Source: a virus. Taken from it: a stretch of DNA of 49,601 bases. Under the pieces are notes generated by a model. It saw only the letters and a program-made list of their open reading frames with translations. It did not search any database and was not told where the DNA came from. This document shows positions 20,871 through 28,206 of the stretch, piece after piece. How positions within the stretch are numbered: position 1 is the first letter of the stretch; every line of letters begins with the position of its first letter. The translations under genes were made by a program, and so were the position numbers. Location: positions 1 through 49,601 of the IMG/VR virus record IMGVR_UViG_3300022562_001357; one strand, given 5' to 3'.

Positions 20871-21683
20871 GAAGTCCAGGATGGCATCGGAGAGGGCATC
20901 GGCGAACGGCTCGTCCCACCAACGCACCCAGCCACGAAGGGACGACACGGGGCGCTCACGGAGTCCCACGCGGTTCGAGACGTTGCCGTCCAGCGTGGTG
21001 ACAACGTCACCCTCCACGCTCTCCACCAGGCCAGACAGCCAGAAGCCGCAGTGCCCCTTCCTCGGCGAGGTGGCCGGGTCGCTGTCGGTGCCGTCGCGAC
21101 TCATCGTGTAGATGGCGCCCGCCGGGACCTCGGAGAAGTCGGTGGACCAGCGCCCATTCGCCCGCGCCCAGTCCTCCAGTTGCCCGACGCCCCCGAACCA
21201 TGCCCCGAAGGGATGGAGCGTCCAGTCGACGTCTCGTCCCCGGTCCCCGAGTCCCAGTGCGCGTGCCGTCCAGGAGGAGCAGGCGATCATGCACCAGGGC
21301 GGGGCCTTTGGGCTGTCGATCTGCCAATGCTCTCGGTAGCCGTCCACGAGGTGGGCGATGGGTGCCCCGGCGTTGCTGCCGTCCGGCCTTTCTGCGGCAC
21401 CCAGGTCGCCGCGCGCGAACGCCAGGGCCTTCCCTGCGACGCCCTCGACGTCCGGAACTGTCGACGCGTCCAGGCCCACGGCCGGGAGCTTCTCCAGTGC
21501 CGCCCAGGTCCTGGGCCCCACCACGCCGTCGACCACGAGGCCCTGGGCAGACTGGAACTGCCGTACAGCCCGCTCCGTCTCCGGCCCGAAGCGGGCGTCC
21601 ACGACCAGCGGGTAGCCGAGGGCGTTGAGTCGTCGTTGCAGGGCGGTGACGCGCGTGCCACGAGCGCCGAGGTGGATGGTCAT
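20778..21683 (-). CDS. Endolysin: peptidoglycan-binding domain plus cysteine peptidase/amidase
   Basis: It starts at ATG 21683 behind AAGGAGGCTCG. Residues 1-67 are a peptidoglycan-binding domain type 1 (VTALQRRLNALGYPLVVDAR, FQSAQGLVVDGVVGPRTWAA). Residues about 105-255 resemble a CHAP-like/TIGR02594-type hydrolase: PPWCMIACSSW puts the nucleophile at Cys131, and GHCGFWLSG puts the general base at His211, followed by TTLDGNVSNRVG. The C-terminus is lysine-rich (APKKPKRKRKARVKRG), possibly for wall binding. It should cut cell-wall peptidoglycan at lysis. It is alone, leftward and under a class B promoter amid rightward accessory genes. Confidence 0.85.
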   Translation of the reverse strand: MTIHLGARGTRVTALQRRLNALGYPLVVDARFGPETERAVRQFQSAQGLVVDGVVGPRTWAALEKLPAVGLDASTVPDVEGVAGKALAFARGDLGAAERPDGSNAGAPIAHLVDGYREHWQIDSPKAPPWCMIACSSWTARALGLGDRGRDVDWTLHPFGAWFGGVGQLEDWARANGRWSTDFSEVPAGAIYTMSRDGTDSDPATSPRKGHCGFWLSGLVESVEGDVVTTLDGNVSNRVGLRERPVSSLRGWVRWWDEPFADALSDAILDFSNEVLAVEPAAVEAPKKPKRKRKARVKRGE

Positions 21684-21701
21684 CGAGCCTCCTTCGCGGC
21701 G

Positions 21702-21711
21702 ATCGTATCGC
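21702..21711 (-). promoter_or_regulatory. Class B promoter of the endolysin gene (-10 TACGAT)
   Basis: The minus strand reads GCGATACGAT, ending 18 bases before ATG 21683. It is back to back with class A element 8, as at 17178/17196. Confidence 0.55.
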
Positions 21712-21714
21712 GAC

Positions 21715-21743
21715 GGGTTGTGGGGCGGGGTTCGCTGCGCCAT
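21715..21743 (+). promoter_or_regulatory. Class A promoter-like element 8
   Basis: GGGTTGTGG (21715-21723), 15 bases, GCCAT (21739-21743). It ends 18 bases before ATG 21762. Confidence 0.7.
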
Positions 21744-21761
21744 GGGAGGCAGGAGGTTCAC

Positions 21762-22271
21762 ATGATCGAAAGGCCCCTGACCGTACCCGCCGCGCTGCTG
21801 CACCGGCTGGGCTGCTTGCCGTTGCCGTGCCCCGGCTACTCGGTGGGCGACTGCATCATCCTCGACGTCTGCGAGACCGGCGGCGATCTGGCGCTGGACG
21901 AGGCGCTGCTGTGGAACACGGAGGAGGGTTTCGAGGAGGGCGCGTACATCTCCACGGTGGGCGCCCTCCTTACCCCCGACACCCAGACGGCCATCTGCCG
22001 GTGCCTGGCGATGCGGTACGGGGACGACGGGGAGGCTGCGGCGTACTGGCTGCGCTTCGACCACGAGGGGGGCGTGTGGGAGTTGTGCTGCTCGTGGCAC
22101 GGTATCCCCGTGGCCGAGTGGGACACGCTCGAGCGGGCGCCGCAGAGCGACATTGTGACCGAGCTGTTCGGCGGGCCTGCCCCGTACGCGCCGTGGCTGG
22201 AGGGCATCACCAACCGCACCGAAGCCCTCCTCGCCATCCTGACCCATCTGGACAGCGAGGTGACGCCGTGA
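21762..22271 (+). CDS. Hypothetical protein, 169 aa
   Basis: ATG 21762 follows CAGGAGGTTCAC. The protein is acidic with several cysteines (LGCLPLPCPGYSVGDCIILD, ICRCLAM, ELCCSW). It ends SEVTP, with the next gene's ribosome site embedded. It leads the longest accessory operon (21762-25306). No family recognised. Confidence 0.72.
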   Translation: MIERPLTVPAALLHRLGCLPLPCPGYSVGDCIILDVCETGGDLALDEALLWNTEEGFEEGAYISTVGALLTPDTQTAICRCLAMRYGDDGEAAAYWLRFDHEGGVWELCCSWHGIPVAEWDTLERAPQSDIVTELFGGPAPYAPWLEGITNRTEALLAILTHLDSEVTP

Positions 22272-22921
22272 ACACACCATCTGCCGTGCTACTCGTACCA
22301 CCTGCGCGTCATCGCGCAGCGCTTCTCACCGACGGCGCCCCGGTCACCGTGCTCGACGGACCGCATCGGGGTCTCAGCGGATTCTACGTGGTCGACACCG
22401 TGCGCGCGGGCTGCGGCGTGTTGATCTACCGCGAGGACGGGCTGGTGCGGCAGCGCCTACTAGCCGCCGACACGCGCGTGGGCCTCCGGCTGGCGTTGTA
22501 CGGACAGGTGGTCCGCGAGGTCGAACCGTACCTGAACCGCTACGGCGAGGGCGCGCGTATCCTGCACGCCGTCGGACAGTTGCTGGACACTGCGGGGCCA
22601 ACGGAGAATGCGGCGGCCTTCCTGCGCGCGAACGCGTGCGGCGGTACCATCGTGTTGCTGGACGCCGCGGGCCAGGAGCTTCCGGAGCGCGTGTTCTTGT
22701 CCCGGAACCAACGCTCGGTGCTGGCGCTGATCGCGGACCGCACTGAGGCAAACAACCCGCTGACATCACGTGCGATCGCGGATGTGCTTTCGCTGCCGTT
22801 TGGCGATCTCGCGCACGCCCTGAGCATTCTGCTCGAACACGAGTTCGTCCGCCGCGGGGATCAAGCGGAGCCGTGGCGCGTGACGTCCGCGGGCCTGACG
22901 TGGCTAGGGAGGACCCCATGA
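22268..22921 (+). CDS. Protein with C-terminal winged-helix domain, 217 aa
   Basis: GTG 22268 overlaps the previous stop. Residues 1-145 are an unrecognised alpha/beta region (AVLLVPPARHRAALLTDGAP, VLDGPHRGLSGFYVVDTVRA). Residues about 148-217 fit a MarR-like winged helix: LSRNQRSVLALIADR, then LTSRAIADVLSLPFGDLAHA, LSILLEHEFVRRGD and WRVTSAGLTWL. It may bind DNA as a phage regulator; its target is unknown. Confidence 0.65.
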   Translation: MNTPSAVLLVPPARHRAALLTDGAPVTVLDGPHRGLSGFYVVDTVRAGCGVLIYREDGLVRQRLLAADTRVGLRLALYGQVVREVEPYLNRYGEGARILHAVGQLLDTAGPTENAAAFLRANACGGTIVLLDAAGQELPERVFLSRNQRSVLALIADRTEANNPLTSRAIADVLSLPFGDLAHALSILLEHEFVRRGDQAEPWRVTSAGLTWLGRTP

Positions 22922-23535
22922 GCGCTGATCCACACGTATTCCAGGCACGTAGCGGCAACATCTGGCGATACGGACCCTGCGATCCGGCTGCACATCCGTG
23001 CGGTTGGGCGCGAGGATGGACGCGTGATGGCGACGGCCGCATCGCGTTTTCGCTGGGACACCCGGAAGGTCTCGAAGGCGTCGATCGCGACCACCCGATC
23101 GCGCGCGGTGAGTCCTGTGCGCCCGCGCCGTTGTCTGCGAAGACCTTGGCGGAACTGCGGCGCCTGGAGGCCGAGGCGACCCCGGGGCCGTGGGAGTGGG
23201 TCGGTGATGGGCTGTACGGCCATGAGCCCGACGATTGGGTGCTGTATCTCCGATGGGTCGAAGACAACCGGGTGGCGCTGCACCGTAGCGACCACGACGC
23301 CGCCCTGATCGCCGCCCTCCGCAACGCCGCGCCTGCCCTGCTGGCCCGTGCGGAGCTGGCGGGGCGACTGGCCCGGTGCCTCGATGCGACGCTGTGCCCG
23401 GACTGCGACGACGGCGTGGTCGACGAGGAGGAGTGCCCGCACTGCTGCGGCGAAGGCTGGGTGTTGCCGCCGGCAGGGGCGGCCAAGCTGCTCGACGAGG
23501 CCCGTTCGCTGGGCCTGCTGGAGGTGATCCCATGA
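22918..23535 (+). CDS. Ead/Ea22-like protein, paralogue B, with cysteine-rich insert
   Basis: ATG 22918. An extra N-terminal region of about 75 residues precedes LAELRRLEAEATPGPW and DAALIAALRNAAPALLARAE, both shared with the 17242 product. Unlike that product it has an insert resembling one half of a DnaJ zinc finger (CPDCDDGVVD, CPHCCGEGW). Both end GLLEV. Duplication followed by insertion or domain acquisition is the simplest history. Confidence 0.76.
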   Translation: MSADPHVFQARSGNIWRYGPCDPAAHPCGWARGWTRDGDGRIAFSLGHPEGLEGVDRDHPIARGESCAPAPLSAKTLAELRRLEAEATPGPWEWVGDGLYGHEPDDWVLYLRWVEDNRVALHRSDHDAALIAALRNAAPALLARAELAGRLARCLDATLCPDCDDGVVDEEECPHCCGEGWVLPPAGAAKLLDEARSLGLLEVIP

Positions 23536-23783
23536 CTCCCGCGCGACTGGCCGAGATCCGTGAGCGGCATGCGAGACGCGCGTGGATGCTGACGTTTAAG
23601 GATGAGGTGCGCGACGATGTCATGGCCCTTCTCGACGCCCTCGACGTCGCCACCCGCCGAGCCGAGCAGGCCGAGCAGCGCAACGAGGCGCTGCGCACCG
23701 AGGTCGACGCGCTCACGTTGCGGCTGGCCGTTGCGGCGCGTGAGCAGCGCGGTGTCGACGGCGCCGTCGAGGTGACGCCGTGA
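23532..23783 (+). CDS. Small coiled-coil phage protein, 83 aa
   Basis: ATG 23532 overlaps the previous stop (GAGGTGATCCC site). The start LAEIRERHARR is a recurrent motif of small phage Ead-like proteins. Residues 38-70 form a coiled coil (DVATRRAEQAEQRNEALRTE). It ends VEVTP with an embedded ribosome site. Function unknown. Confidence 0.72.
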   Translation: MTPARLAEIRERHARRAWMLTFKDEVRDDVMALLDALDVATRRAEQAEQRNEALRTEVDALTLRLAVAAREQRGVDGAVEVTP

Positions 23784-24055
23784 AACGGGCGTATCGTGCG
23801 GACGTGTTTCGTGTCGGCGACACCGTGCAGAGCACGTACCGCGCGCGCTGGTTCGGCGTCGTCGAGACGATCACGCCGCGCCAGGAGCAGAATCCGTTGA
23901 TCACGGCGCGGTGCGTGTGCACAGCCGACGGACGGCCTTTCCGCAAGCAATTCACGCACACATACGACGCCTATTGGTTCACGCACGCAGAACTGCCCAC
24001 GCGCTGCGCAGCGGCCGTGGACGCCGACAAGCATCCGGAGAGTTCCGATGTCTGA
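23780..24055 (+). CDS. Hypothetical protein, 91 aa
   Basis: GTG 23780, with GAGGTGACGCC before it. It is beta-rich and basic in the first half (VFRVGDTVQSTYRARWFGVV, like an SH3-type barrel), with two cysteines later. Its stop overlaps the next start by eight bases. No family recognised. Confidence 0.68.
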   Translation: MKRAYRADVFRVGDTVQSTYRARWFGVVETITPRQEQNPLITARCVCTADGRPFRKQFTHTYDAYWFTHAELPTRCAAAVDADKHPESSDV

Positions 24056-24215
24056 TGTCCAAGCGCAGGGAGCGCATCCGCTGCTGCCCTGGTGGGCGGT
24101 CATGTGGGAGGACTCAATCGCCTGCCGTCGCTGCTGTCGGAGCATCGAATGGCTGGCTGAATGGGGCGAGCCTGGGAAGTCCGGGCGAGTGGCCCCGGAT
24201 GGGGAGACGCCATGA
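24048..24215 (+). CDS. Small cysteine-containing protein, 55 aa
   Basis: ATG 24048 gives PLLPWWAVMWEDSIACRRCC, then RSIEWLAEWGEPGKSG. The C-x2-C-C cluster and tryptophans look like a genuine compact protein. Both ends overlap neighbouring genes in the coupled style of this operon. Function unknown. Confidence 0.62.
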   Translation: MSDVQAQGAHPLLPWWAVMWEDSIACRRCCRSIEWLAEWGEPGKSGRVAPDGETP

Positions 24216-24463
24216 CCGACATCGACCGACTGCGGGCCGAGAACGAGCGCGCGAAGGAGGCCCTGCGCCGGGCTGGAGAAGCGGATGCCGAGCTTCGGGA
24301 CCTCACCGAGGCGCTGATGGGCACGCTCCGGAGGTGGGCCCAGGTGGTCGAGGATATCGACATGTCTCCGCTGGACCTGTCCAACCGCCAACGCGCGGGC
24401 GTGGCCAACATCCTCGCGGAGGCGAGAGACCTGGGTGTGCTACCCAAGGACCCGACGCCATGA
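24212..24463 (+). CDS. Hypothetical helical protein with MTDIDR start, 83 aa
   Basis: ATG 24212 follows GGGGAGACGCC. A coiled-coil start (RLRAENERAKEALRRAGEAD) is followed by a helical body (AQVVEDIDMSPLDLSNRQRA). The bases around its start are nearly identical to those of the next gene, which also begins MTDIDR. Confidence 0.7.
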   Translation: MTDIDRLRAENERAKEALRRAGEADAELRDLTEALMGTLRRWAQVVEDIDMSPLDLSNRQRAGVANILAEARDLGVLPKDPTP

Positions 24464-24690
24464 CCGACATCGACCGCCCCCGACGCCGAGACCGAGCGCT
24501 GTCCCTCGTGCGTGAGGTGGCCACCCGCCCGATGTCCGTGGCAGAGTCGTTCGTGCTGCTGTGCCGAGACCAGGGCACGCGGCTGGTGGACGTGCTGGAG
24601 CGGGGCGTGGACCTGTACCAGCGTCAGGTCGAGGCGCAGGAGGCGCTCTTGGAGTTGGAGCGGCGGCGGCAGGGCGAGGAGCGAGAATGA
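24460..24690 (+). CDS. Hypothetical helical protein with MTDIDR start, 76 aa
   Basis: ATG 24460 overlaps the previous stop. After MTDIDRPRRRDR the sequence is helical (SVAESFVLLCRDQGTRLVDV, QRQVEAQEALLELERRRQGE). The shared 5' end with the previous gene suggests a small duplication of the start region. No known motif. Confidence 0.68.
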   Translation: MTDIDRPRRRDRALSLVREVATRPMSVAESFVLLCRDQGTRLVDVLERGVDLYQRQVEAQEALLELERRRQGEERE

Positions 24691-25306
24691 TCGCCGCGCT
24701 CTACGTCGAGACGGGGGGGCATACTTCGGAATCGATGACGTCGACCCGTGGCATGGCCGGACGAAAGGTCATCGGTGCACAATCGAGCGGGATGCTCGCG
24801 ACTACGACGGGCCGTGGCCTGTGATCGCTCACCCGCCCTGCCAGCGGTGGTGCCAACTCGCGCGCGTGAACGAGGCGCGCTACGGGCTGAAGGTCGGCGA
24901 CGACGGTGGCTGCTTCGCTCATGCGCTGGACTGCGTCCGCAGGTTCGGCGGCGTGCTGGAACATCCGGCGCTCACGCTGGCCTGGACTCGGTTCAACCTA
25001 TTGCGGCCGGTCCGCGGCCGCTGGAGTTGTACGCTGTTCGACTCGGGCTGGGTGACCGAGGTGCACCAGCGGAACTACGGGCACCCGGCAAATAAGGCGA
25101 CCTGGCTCTACTACATGGGCCCGGAACCGCCTGCACTCGACTGGAGCGACCCGGCACCGACGTCGGCCTGGATCAGTTCCGACCGCCCTCGCTCCGAACT
25201 CACGGCTCGAGGCATCCGACAGTTGTCCAAGCGTGAAGCAAAGGCCACCCCGCTTCCGTTCCGCGATCTGCTGCTCGACATGGCGAGGAAGTCGCATACG
25301 CGATGA
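24687..25306 (+). CDS. HPPC-motif phage protein (DNA methyltransferase-like?), frameshifted at G7
   Basis: ATG 24687 encodes MIAALYVETGG and then hits seven G (24713-24719). The zero frame ends at 24824. A shift of -1 gives A-Y-F-G-I-D-D-V-D-P-W and the rest of a known phage family (VIAHPPCQRWC, GDDGGCFAHALDCVRRFGGV, LEHPALTLAW, LSKREAKATPLPFRDLLLDM) to 25306. The PPC and L-E-H-P motifs recall motifs IV and VI of cytosine-5 methyltransferases, but this is not established. The break may be an assembly error, a mutation, phase variation or ribosomal slippage. Confidence 0.7.
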
Positions 25307-25326
25307 CAGCCCCGGATCCAGGCTCG

Positions 25327-25336
25327 GCGATACGGT
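25327..25336 (+). promoter_or_regulatory. Class B-like element (-10 TACGGT) before hairpin
   Basis: GCGATACGGT lies about 160 bases before the next start (25498), with a hairpin and class A element 9 in between. It would give a structured leader, or act together with element 9. Confidence 0.4.
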
Positions 25337-25342
25337 GGACGG

Positions 25343-25405
25343 GGCCCGACCGGACGTGGACTGCCCATCGTCCTGTTGTTCCATGCGACGTCGTTCGGTC
25401 GGGCC
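25343..25405 (+). terminator. Long-armed hairpin between operons
   Basis: GGCCCGACCG (25343-25352) pairs with CGGTCGGGCC (25396-25405), enclosing 43 bases; short ACGT segments inside each arm could extend it. The first arm belongs to the 17-base sequence also found at 7997. It probably separates the operon ending at 25306 from that starting at 25498. Terminator versus regulatory RNA is open. Confidence 0.45.
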
Positions 25406-25414
25406 TCACCTCCT

Positions 25415-25442
25415 GGGTTGTGGTCTGACGATGCGGGGCCAT
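25415..25442 (+). promoter_or_regulatory. Class A promoter-like element 9
   Basis: GGGTTGTGG (25415-25423), 14 bases, GCCAT (25438-25442). The leader to ATG 25498 is 55 bases, longer than for most copies. Confidence 0.65.
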
Positions 25443-25497
25443 AGCTGGTAGGCCCAGTGGCCATTGACCATGCGCTACGCGCGCAGGAGGACAACCG

Positions 25498-25866
25498 ATG
25501 AGCATCAAACGAGCGACTTGGCAGGAGTTCCGGGATTCCGGTCTGCTGTGGTGGACCAACCGCATCCTCCACACGGTGGGCTGGTGCATCGTGACCGAGG
25601 TGGACCAGGAGAGTGGCGTCATCACCGACGCTTACCCGGCGCGCACGAATTGGCTGGGGTTCTCGGAGGCGGTCGATGAAGAGGAGTGCGGGAAGTTCCG
25701 CATGCATGTCAGCCAGACCATCGCGACTGCTGGCGTGCTGACGATGGATGGCGCGGTCTTCACGGAGGACGCGCTGGGTCAACTCGCGGATGCTGCGGCC
25801 CGTGACCCGGGCGGACGCATCCAGATCGTGCACACGCCCCCTGCCGGCGAAGGAGTCTCCCGATGA
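25498..25866 (+). CDS. Hypothetical protein, 122 aa
   Basis: ATG 25498 follows GCAGGAGGACAACCG. It has a tryptophan-rich first half (LLWWTNRILHTVGWCIVTEV) and a helical second half (MHVSQTIATAGVLTMDGAVF). It overlaps the ParB-methyltransferase start by four bases, so it may be a partner of that protein. No family recognised. Confidence 0.7.
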   Translation: MSIKRATWQEFRDSGLLWWTNRILHTVGWCIVTEVDQESGVITDAYPARTNWLGFSEAVDEEECGKFRMHVSQTIATAGVLTMDGAVFTEDALGQLADAAARDPGGRIQIVHTPPAGEGVSR

Positions 25867-27287
25867 TCGAAGCCGTGCCCATCAGCGAAGTGGTGATCCC
25901 GGAGAAGCGACTCCGGGGTCTGAAGGATGTCTCCGACCTCGTGGGGAGCATCGCAGCCGTAGGGCTGATCACACCGATCTCCGTCACAACGGACTGCCCG
26001 CCTCGGCTCATCGCCGGGCTGAGGCGGATCACGGCGTGCCGGCAACTCGGGTGGGAGCGGATCCCCGCCATCCCCACCGACGCCAACGCCGAGTTGGTGG
26101 AGATCGACGAGAACCTGTGTCGCGTCGAGCTGACGGCCCTGGAGCGGGCCCAGCACCTCGCCCGCCGCAAGCAGGTCTGGGAGGCGCTGTACCCGGCCAC
26201 TCGCCACGGCACGAATCAGCACACCAAGGGCGACGCCCCCCCGAGCTTCGCCGCCAGCTCGGCGCAGGCCACCAAGCAGAGCGGGCGGACGATCCGACGT
26301 GCCGTGAAGATCGCCGAAGGTCTCGACGACGAGGCGGCCGACCTGATCAGCGGCACCCCGACCGCCGACAACCAGCAGGAGCTTCAGCGCCTCGCCAGGC
26401 TGCCAGTGGAGGACCAGCGTGCCGTCGCCCAACTCCTCGCCGATGGGGAGGTGACGCGGGTGAAGGTTGCGCAGCGTCGACTCCGCGCATCCAAGCCGCT
26501 CCCGGACCTGGCAGGGGACGTGCCGGCCTCGGTGCAGATCCGGTGCTGCACGGCCGCCGAGATGGTGGGAGAGCTCGCCGAGGCCGGGACCACCGTGGGC
26601 TTCGTGACCGCGGATCCGCCCTGGCCGTACAAGAACCAGAGGATCAACGGGAGCACGGACGGCCACTACGACGACGGGGCCAGCGAGGGCTACGGGCTGG
26701 AGGACATCGCCCGGGACATCGACGCTGCCTACGACGTGGCAGCGGACGACTGCTACCTGGCGCTCTGGGTGACCGGGCCGTTTCTGTGGCCGTGGTTCGA
26801 GGCCGTGCAGCGCTTCGGCATCGACGACATCGAGCCAGACGGGGAGGACCCGACGCGCTTCCGATGGGAATACGTCGGCGCCGGGGTGTGGAACAAGCGC
26901 CCCGACAACACCGGGCGGATCGGGTCCGGGACGCACTGGCGGGGAGACGGAGAGTTCCTGCTGCTCTACCGCAAGGGCAAGCCGGCGCCGCTGGCCACGA
27001 TCAGCAACGCCCACGTCTCCGACCGCACCGAGCACTCGGAGAAGCCCGGGATCTTCTGCTACAACCTCGTGAAGGCGTTCTGCCCACCTGGGACGCCCGT
27101 GCTGGACCTGTTCTGCGGTCGTGCCCCGACGGCCCGTGCCTGCCTCGGTCTGGTGCGACCGTACTACGGCTGCGACACCGACGAGGCTCGAGTCCACGAC
27201 GCCAAGGCGGCCATCGAGGAGGCGCGTCGACCCGGGCGGGAGAGCACGGCGGCGGCGAAGGCTGCGGGCGTGCAGGTGACGTCGTGA
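25863..27287 (+). CDS. ParB-like domain fused to MT-A70-type adenine methyltransferase
   Basis: ATG 25863 gives 474 residues. Residues 1-110 are a ParB/Srx-type domain (DLVGSIAAVGLITPISVTTD, RLIAGLRRITACRQLGWERI), followed by a helical ParB-like middle. Residues about 249-259 are ADPPWPYKNQR, the DPPW catalytic motif of N6-adenine methyltransferases. VLDLFCGRAPTARACLGLV near 417-435 is the SAM-binding motif I. Motif IV before motif I is the beta-type order. It probably methylates adenine in phage DNA, giving protection or regulation; the ParB part may set sequence choice. Such fusions are known in phages and mobile elements. Confidence 0.88.
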   Translation: MIEAVPISEVVIPEKRLRGLKDVSDLVGSIAAVGLITPISVTTDCPPRLIAGLRRITACRQLGWERIPAIPTDANAELVEIDENLCRVELTALERAQHLARRKQVWEALYPATRHGTNQHTKGDAPPSFAASSAQATKQSGRTIRRAVKIAEGLDDEAADLISGTPTADNQQELQRLARLPVEDQRAVAQLLADGEVTRVKVAQRRLRASKPLPDLAGDVPASVQIRCCTAAEMVGELAEAGTTVGFVTADPPWPYKNQRINGSTDGHYDDGASEGYGLEDIARDIDAAYDVAADDCYLALWVTGPFLWPWFEAVQRFGIDDIEPDGEDPTRFRWEYVGAGVWNKRPDNTGRIGSGTHWRGDGEFLLLYRKGKPAPLATISNAHVSDRTEHSEKPGIFCYNLVKAFCPPGTPVLDLFCGRAPTARACLGLVRPYYGCDTDEARVHDAKAAIEEARRPGRESTAAAKAAGVQVTS

Positions 27288-27541
27288 AGCCCTTCCCCTT
27301 CTCGCACCACCGTGGATGCCGCGACACCGCGAGGCGGCTCCTGTGGGAGGCAGGAGTGGACGCCAGTGAGGCGGACTGGATGGACCCGGAGACCATCGAG
27401 GTGCTGGCTGCGACGGGGAGGCTCGCGCGCACAGCAGAGGATGGCCCTCTCGCGATTGCGACCCTGCTGACGGAGGCGGACCGCGAGTGGCGCATGAGCG
27501 TGTCCGGGATGACCCCGCGCGAGGTATGGAGGAGCGCATGA
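27284..27541 (+). CDS. Hypothetical protein, 85 aa
   Basis: GTG 27284 overlaps the previous stop (CAGGTGACGTC site). The small helical protein (CRDTARRLLWEAGVDASEAD, LAIATLLTEADREWRMSVSG) has no known motif. It is coupled to the methyltransferase gene. Confidence 0.66.
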   Translation: MKPFPFSHHRGCRDTARRLLWEAGVDASEADWMDPETIEVLAATGRLARTAEDGPLAIATLLTEADREWRMSVSGMTPREVWRSA

Positions 27542-27741
27542 CCCGCTACCACGACGACTGGGACGACGAGTTCGCCTCGTACGACGACGGGTGGGACGAC
27601 GACCACCAGGGCACCAGCCTGTGCCCCGGGACGTGCGTGCCGCAGTGTGCGTGGTGCCGGGTCGCACACTCCTGCCCGGAGGACTGCGCGGGCGGGACGT
27701 GTCCGTACGATGTACTAGCGAGGGAGGGAAGCGATGGGTGA
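27538..27741 (+). CDS. Small cysteine-rich acidic protein, 67 aa
   Basis: ATG 27538 overlaps the previous stop. An Asp/Trp-rich start (YHDDWDDEFASYDDGWDDD) precedes seven cysteines (CPGTCVPQCAWC, CPEDCAGGTC) that could hold one or two metal ions. No family recognised. Confidence 0.68.
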   Translation: MTRYHDDWDDEFASYDDGWDDDHQGTSLCPGTCVPQCAWCRVAHSCPEDCAGGTCPYDVLAREGSDG

Positions 27742-27949
27742 GATGGCGGAATACTACAGCGCCTACGACCCTTGGGACGAGGACGATCGCGGAGACGACA
27801 CCTGCTGGCGGTGTGGTGGTGAAGGCTATGGGCTCATCGGGGCGGACTGGGACTGCGACGACCCGCTGAACGGCCCCTACGATGGCGAGATCGAGGAGTG
27901 CAACTGCTGCGGTGGCAGCGGGAAGGCCGAAGACGTTCGGTACTGGTGA
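27734..27949 (+). CDS. DnaJ-type zinc-finger-like protein, 71 aa
   Basis: ATG 27734 follows GAGGGAGGGAAGCG. The pairs CWRCGGEGYG and CNCCGGSGK are the C-x2-C-G-x-G repeats of the DnaJ cysteine-rich domain, here as one stand-alone zinc centre between acidic segments. Such small proteins are common in phage accessory regions, function unknown. It converges on the leftward block, six bases from the next stop. Confidence 0.72.
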   Translation: MGEMAEYYSAYDPWDEDDRGDDTCWRCGGEGYGLIGADWDCDDPLNGPYDGEIEECNCCGGSGKAEDVRYW

Positions 27950-27954
27950 GCGCC

Positions 27955-28206
27955 CTACAGGTCCTCGTAGAGCGCCACCTCGGCCAGCCCAGCCGCAGTG
28001 ATGCGGTACTGGAGGGGCGGGTGGAGGTTCGACCCCACCCGCTCCGGCGTCACATTGTCGACCAGGCCCGCGGCATGCGCGCCGAGCAGGATGGCCCGCG
28101 TCTTCTTCCGGCAGATCCGAGTCCGTGGCGACAACTCGATGAGCAGCCATCCCTTCGCGGGATCCGTGGCCATCACGGTGAGGGTCTTGATCCCGCCTTC
28201 GGTCAC
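27955..28206 (-). CDS. Hypothetical protein, 83 aa
   Basis: GTG 28206 overlaps the upstream gene's stop (GTGA). The C-terminal half (YRITAAGLAEVALYEDL) resembles the wing of a winged-helix protein, and GAHAAGLVDNVTPERV the helical part. DNA binding is possible. It is the last gene of the leftward operon from class A element 10. Confidence 0.62.
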   Translation of the reverse strand: MTEGGIKTLTVMATDPAKGWLLIELSPRTRICRKKTRAILLGAHAAGLVDNVTPERVGSNLHPPLQYRITAAGLAEVALYEDL

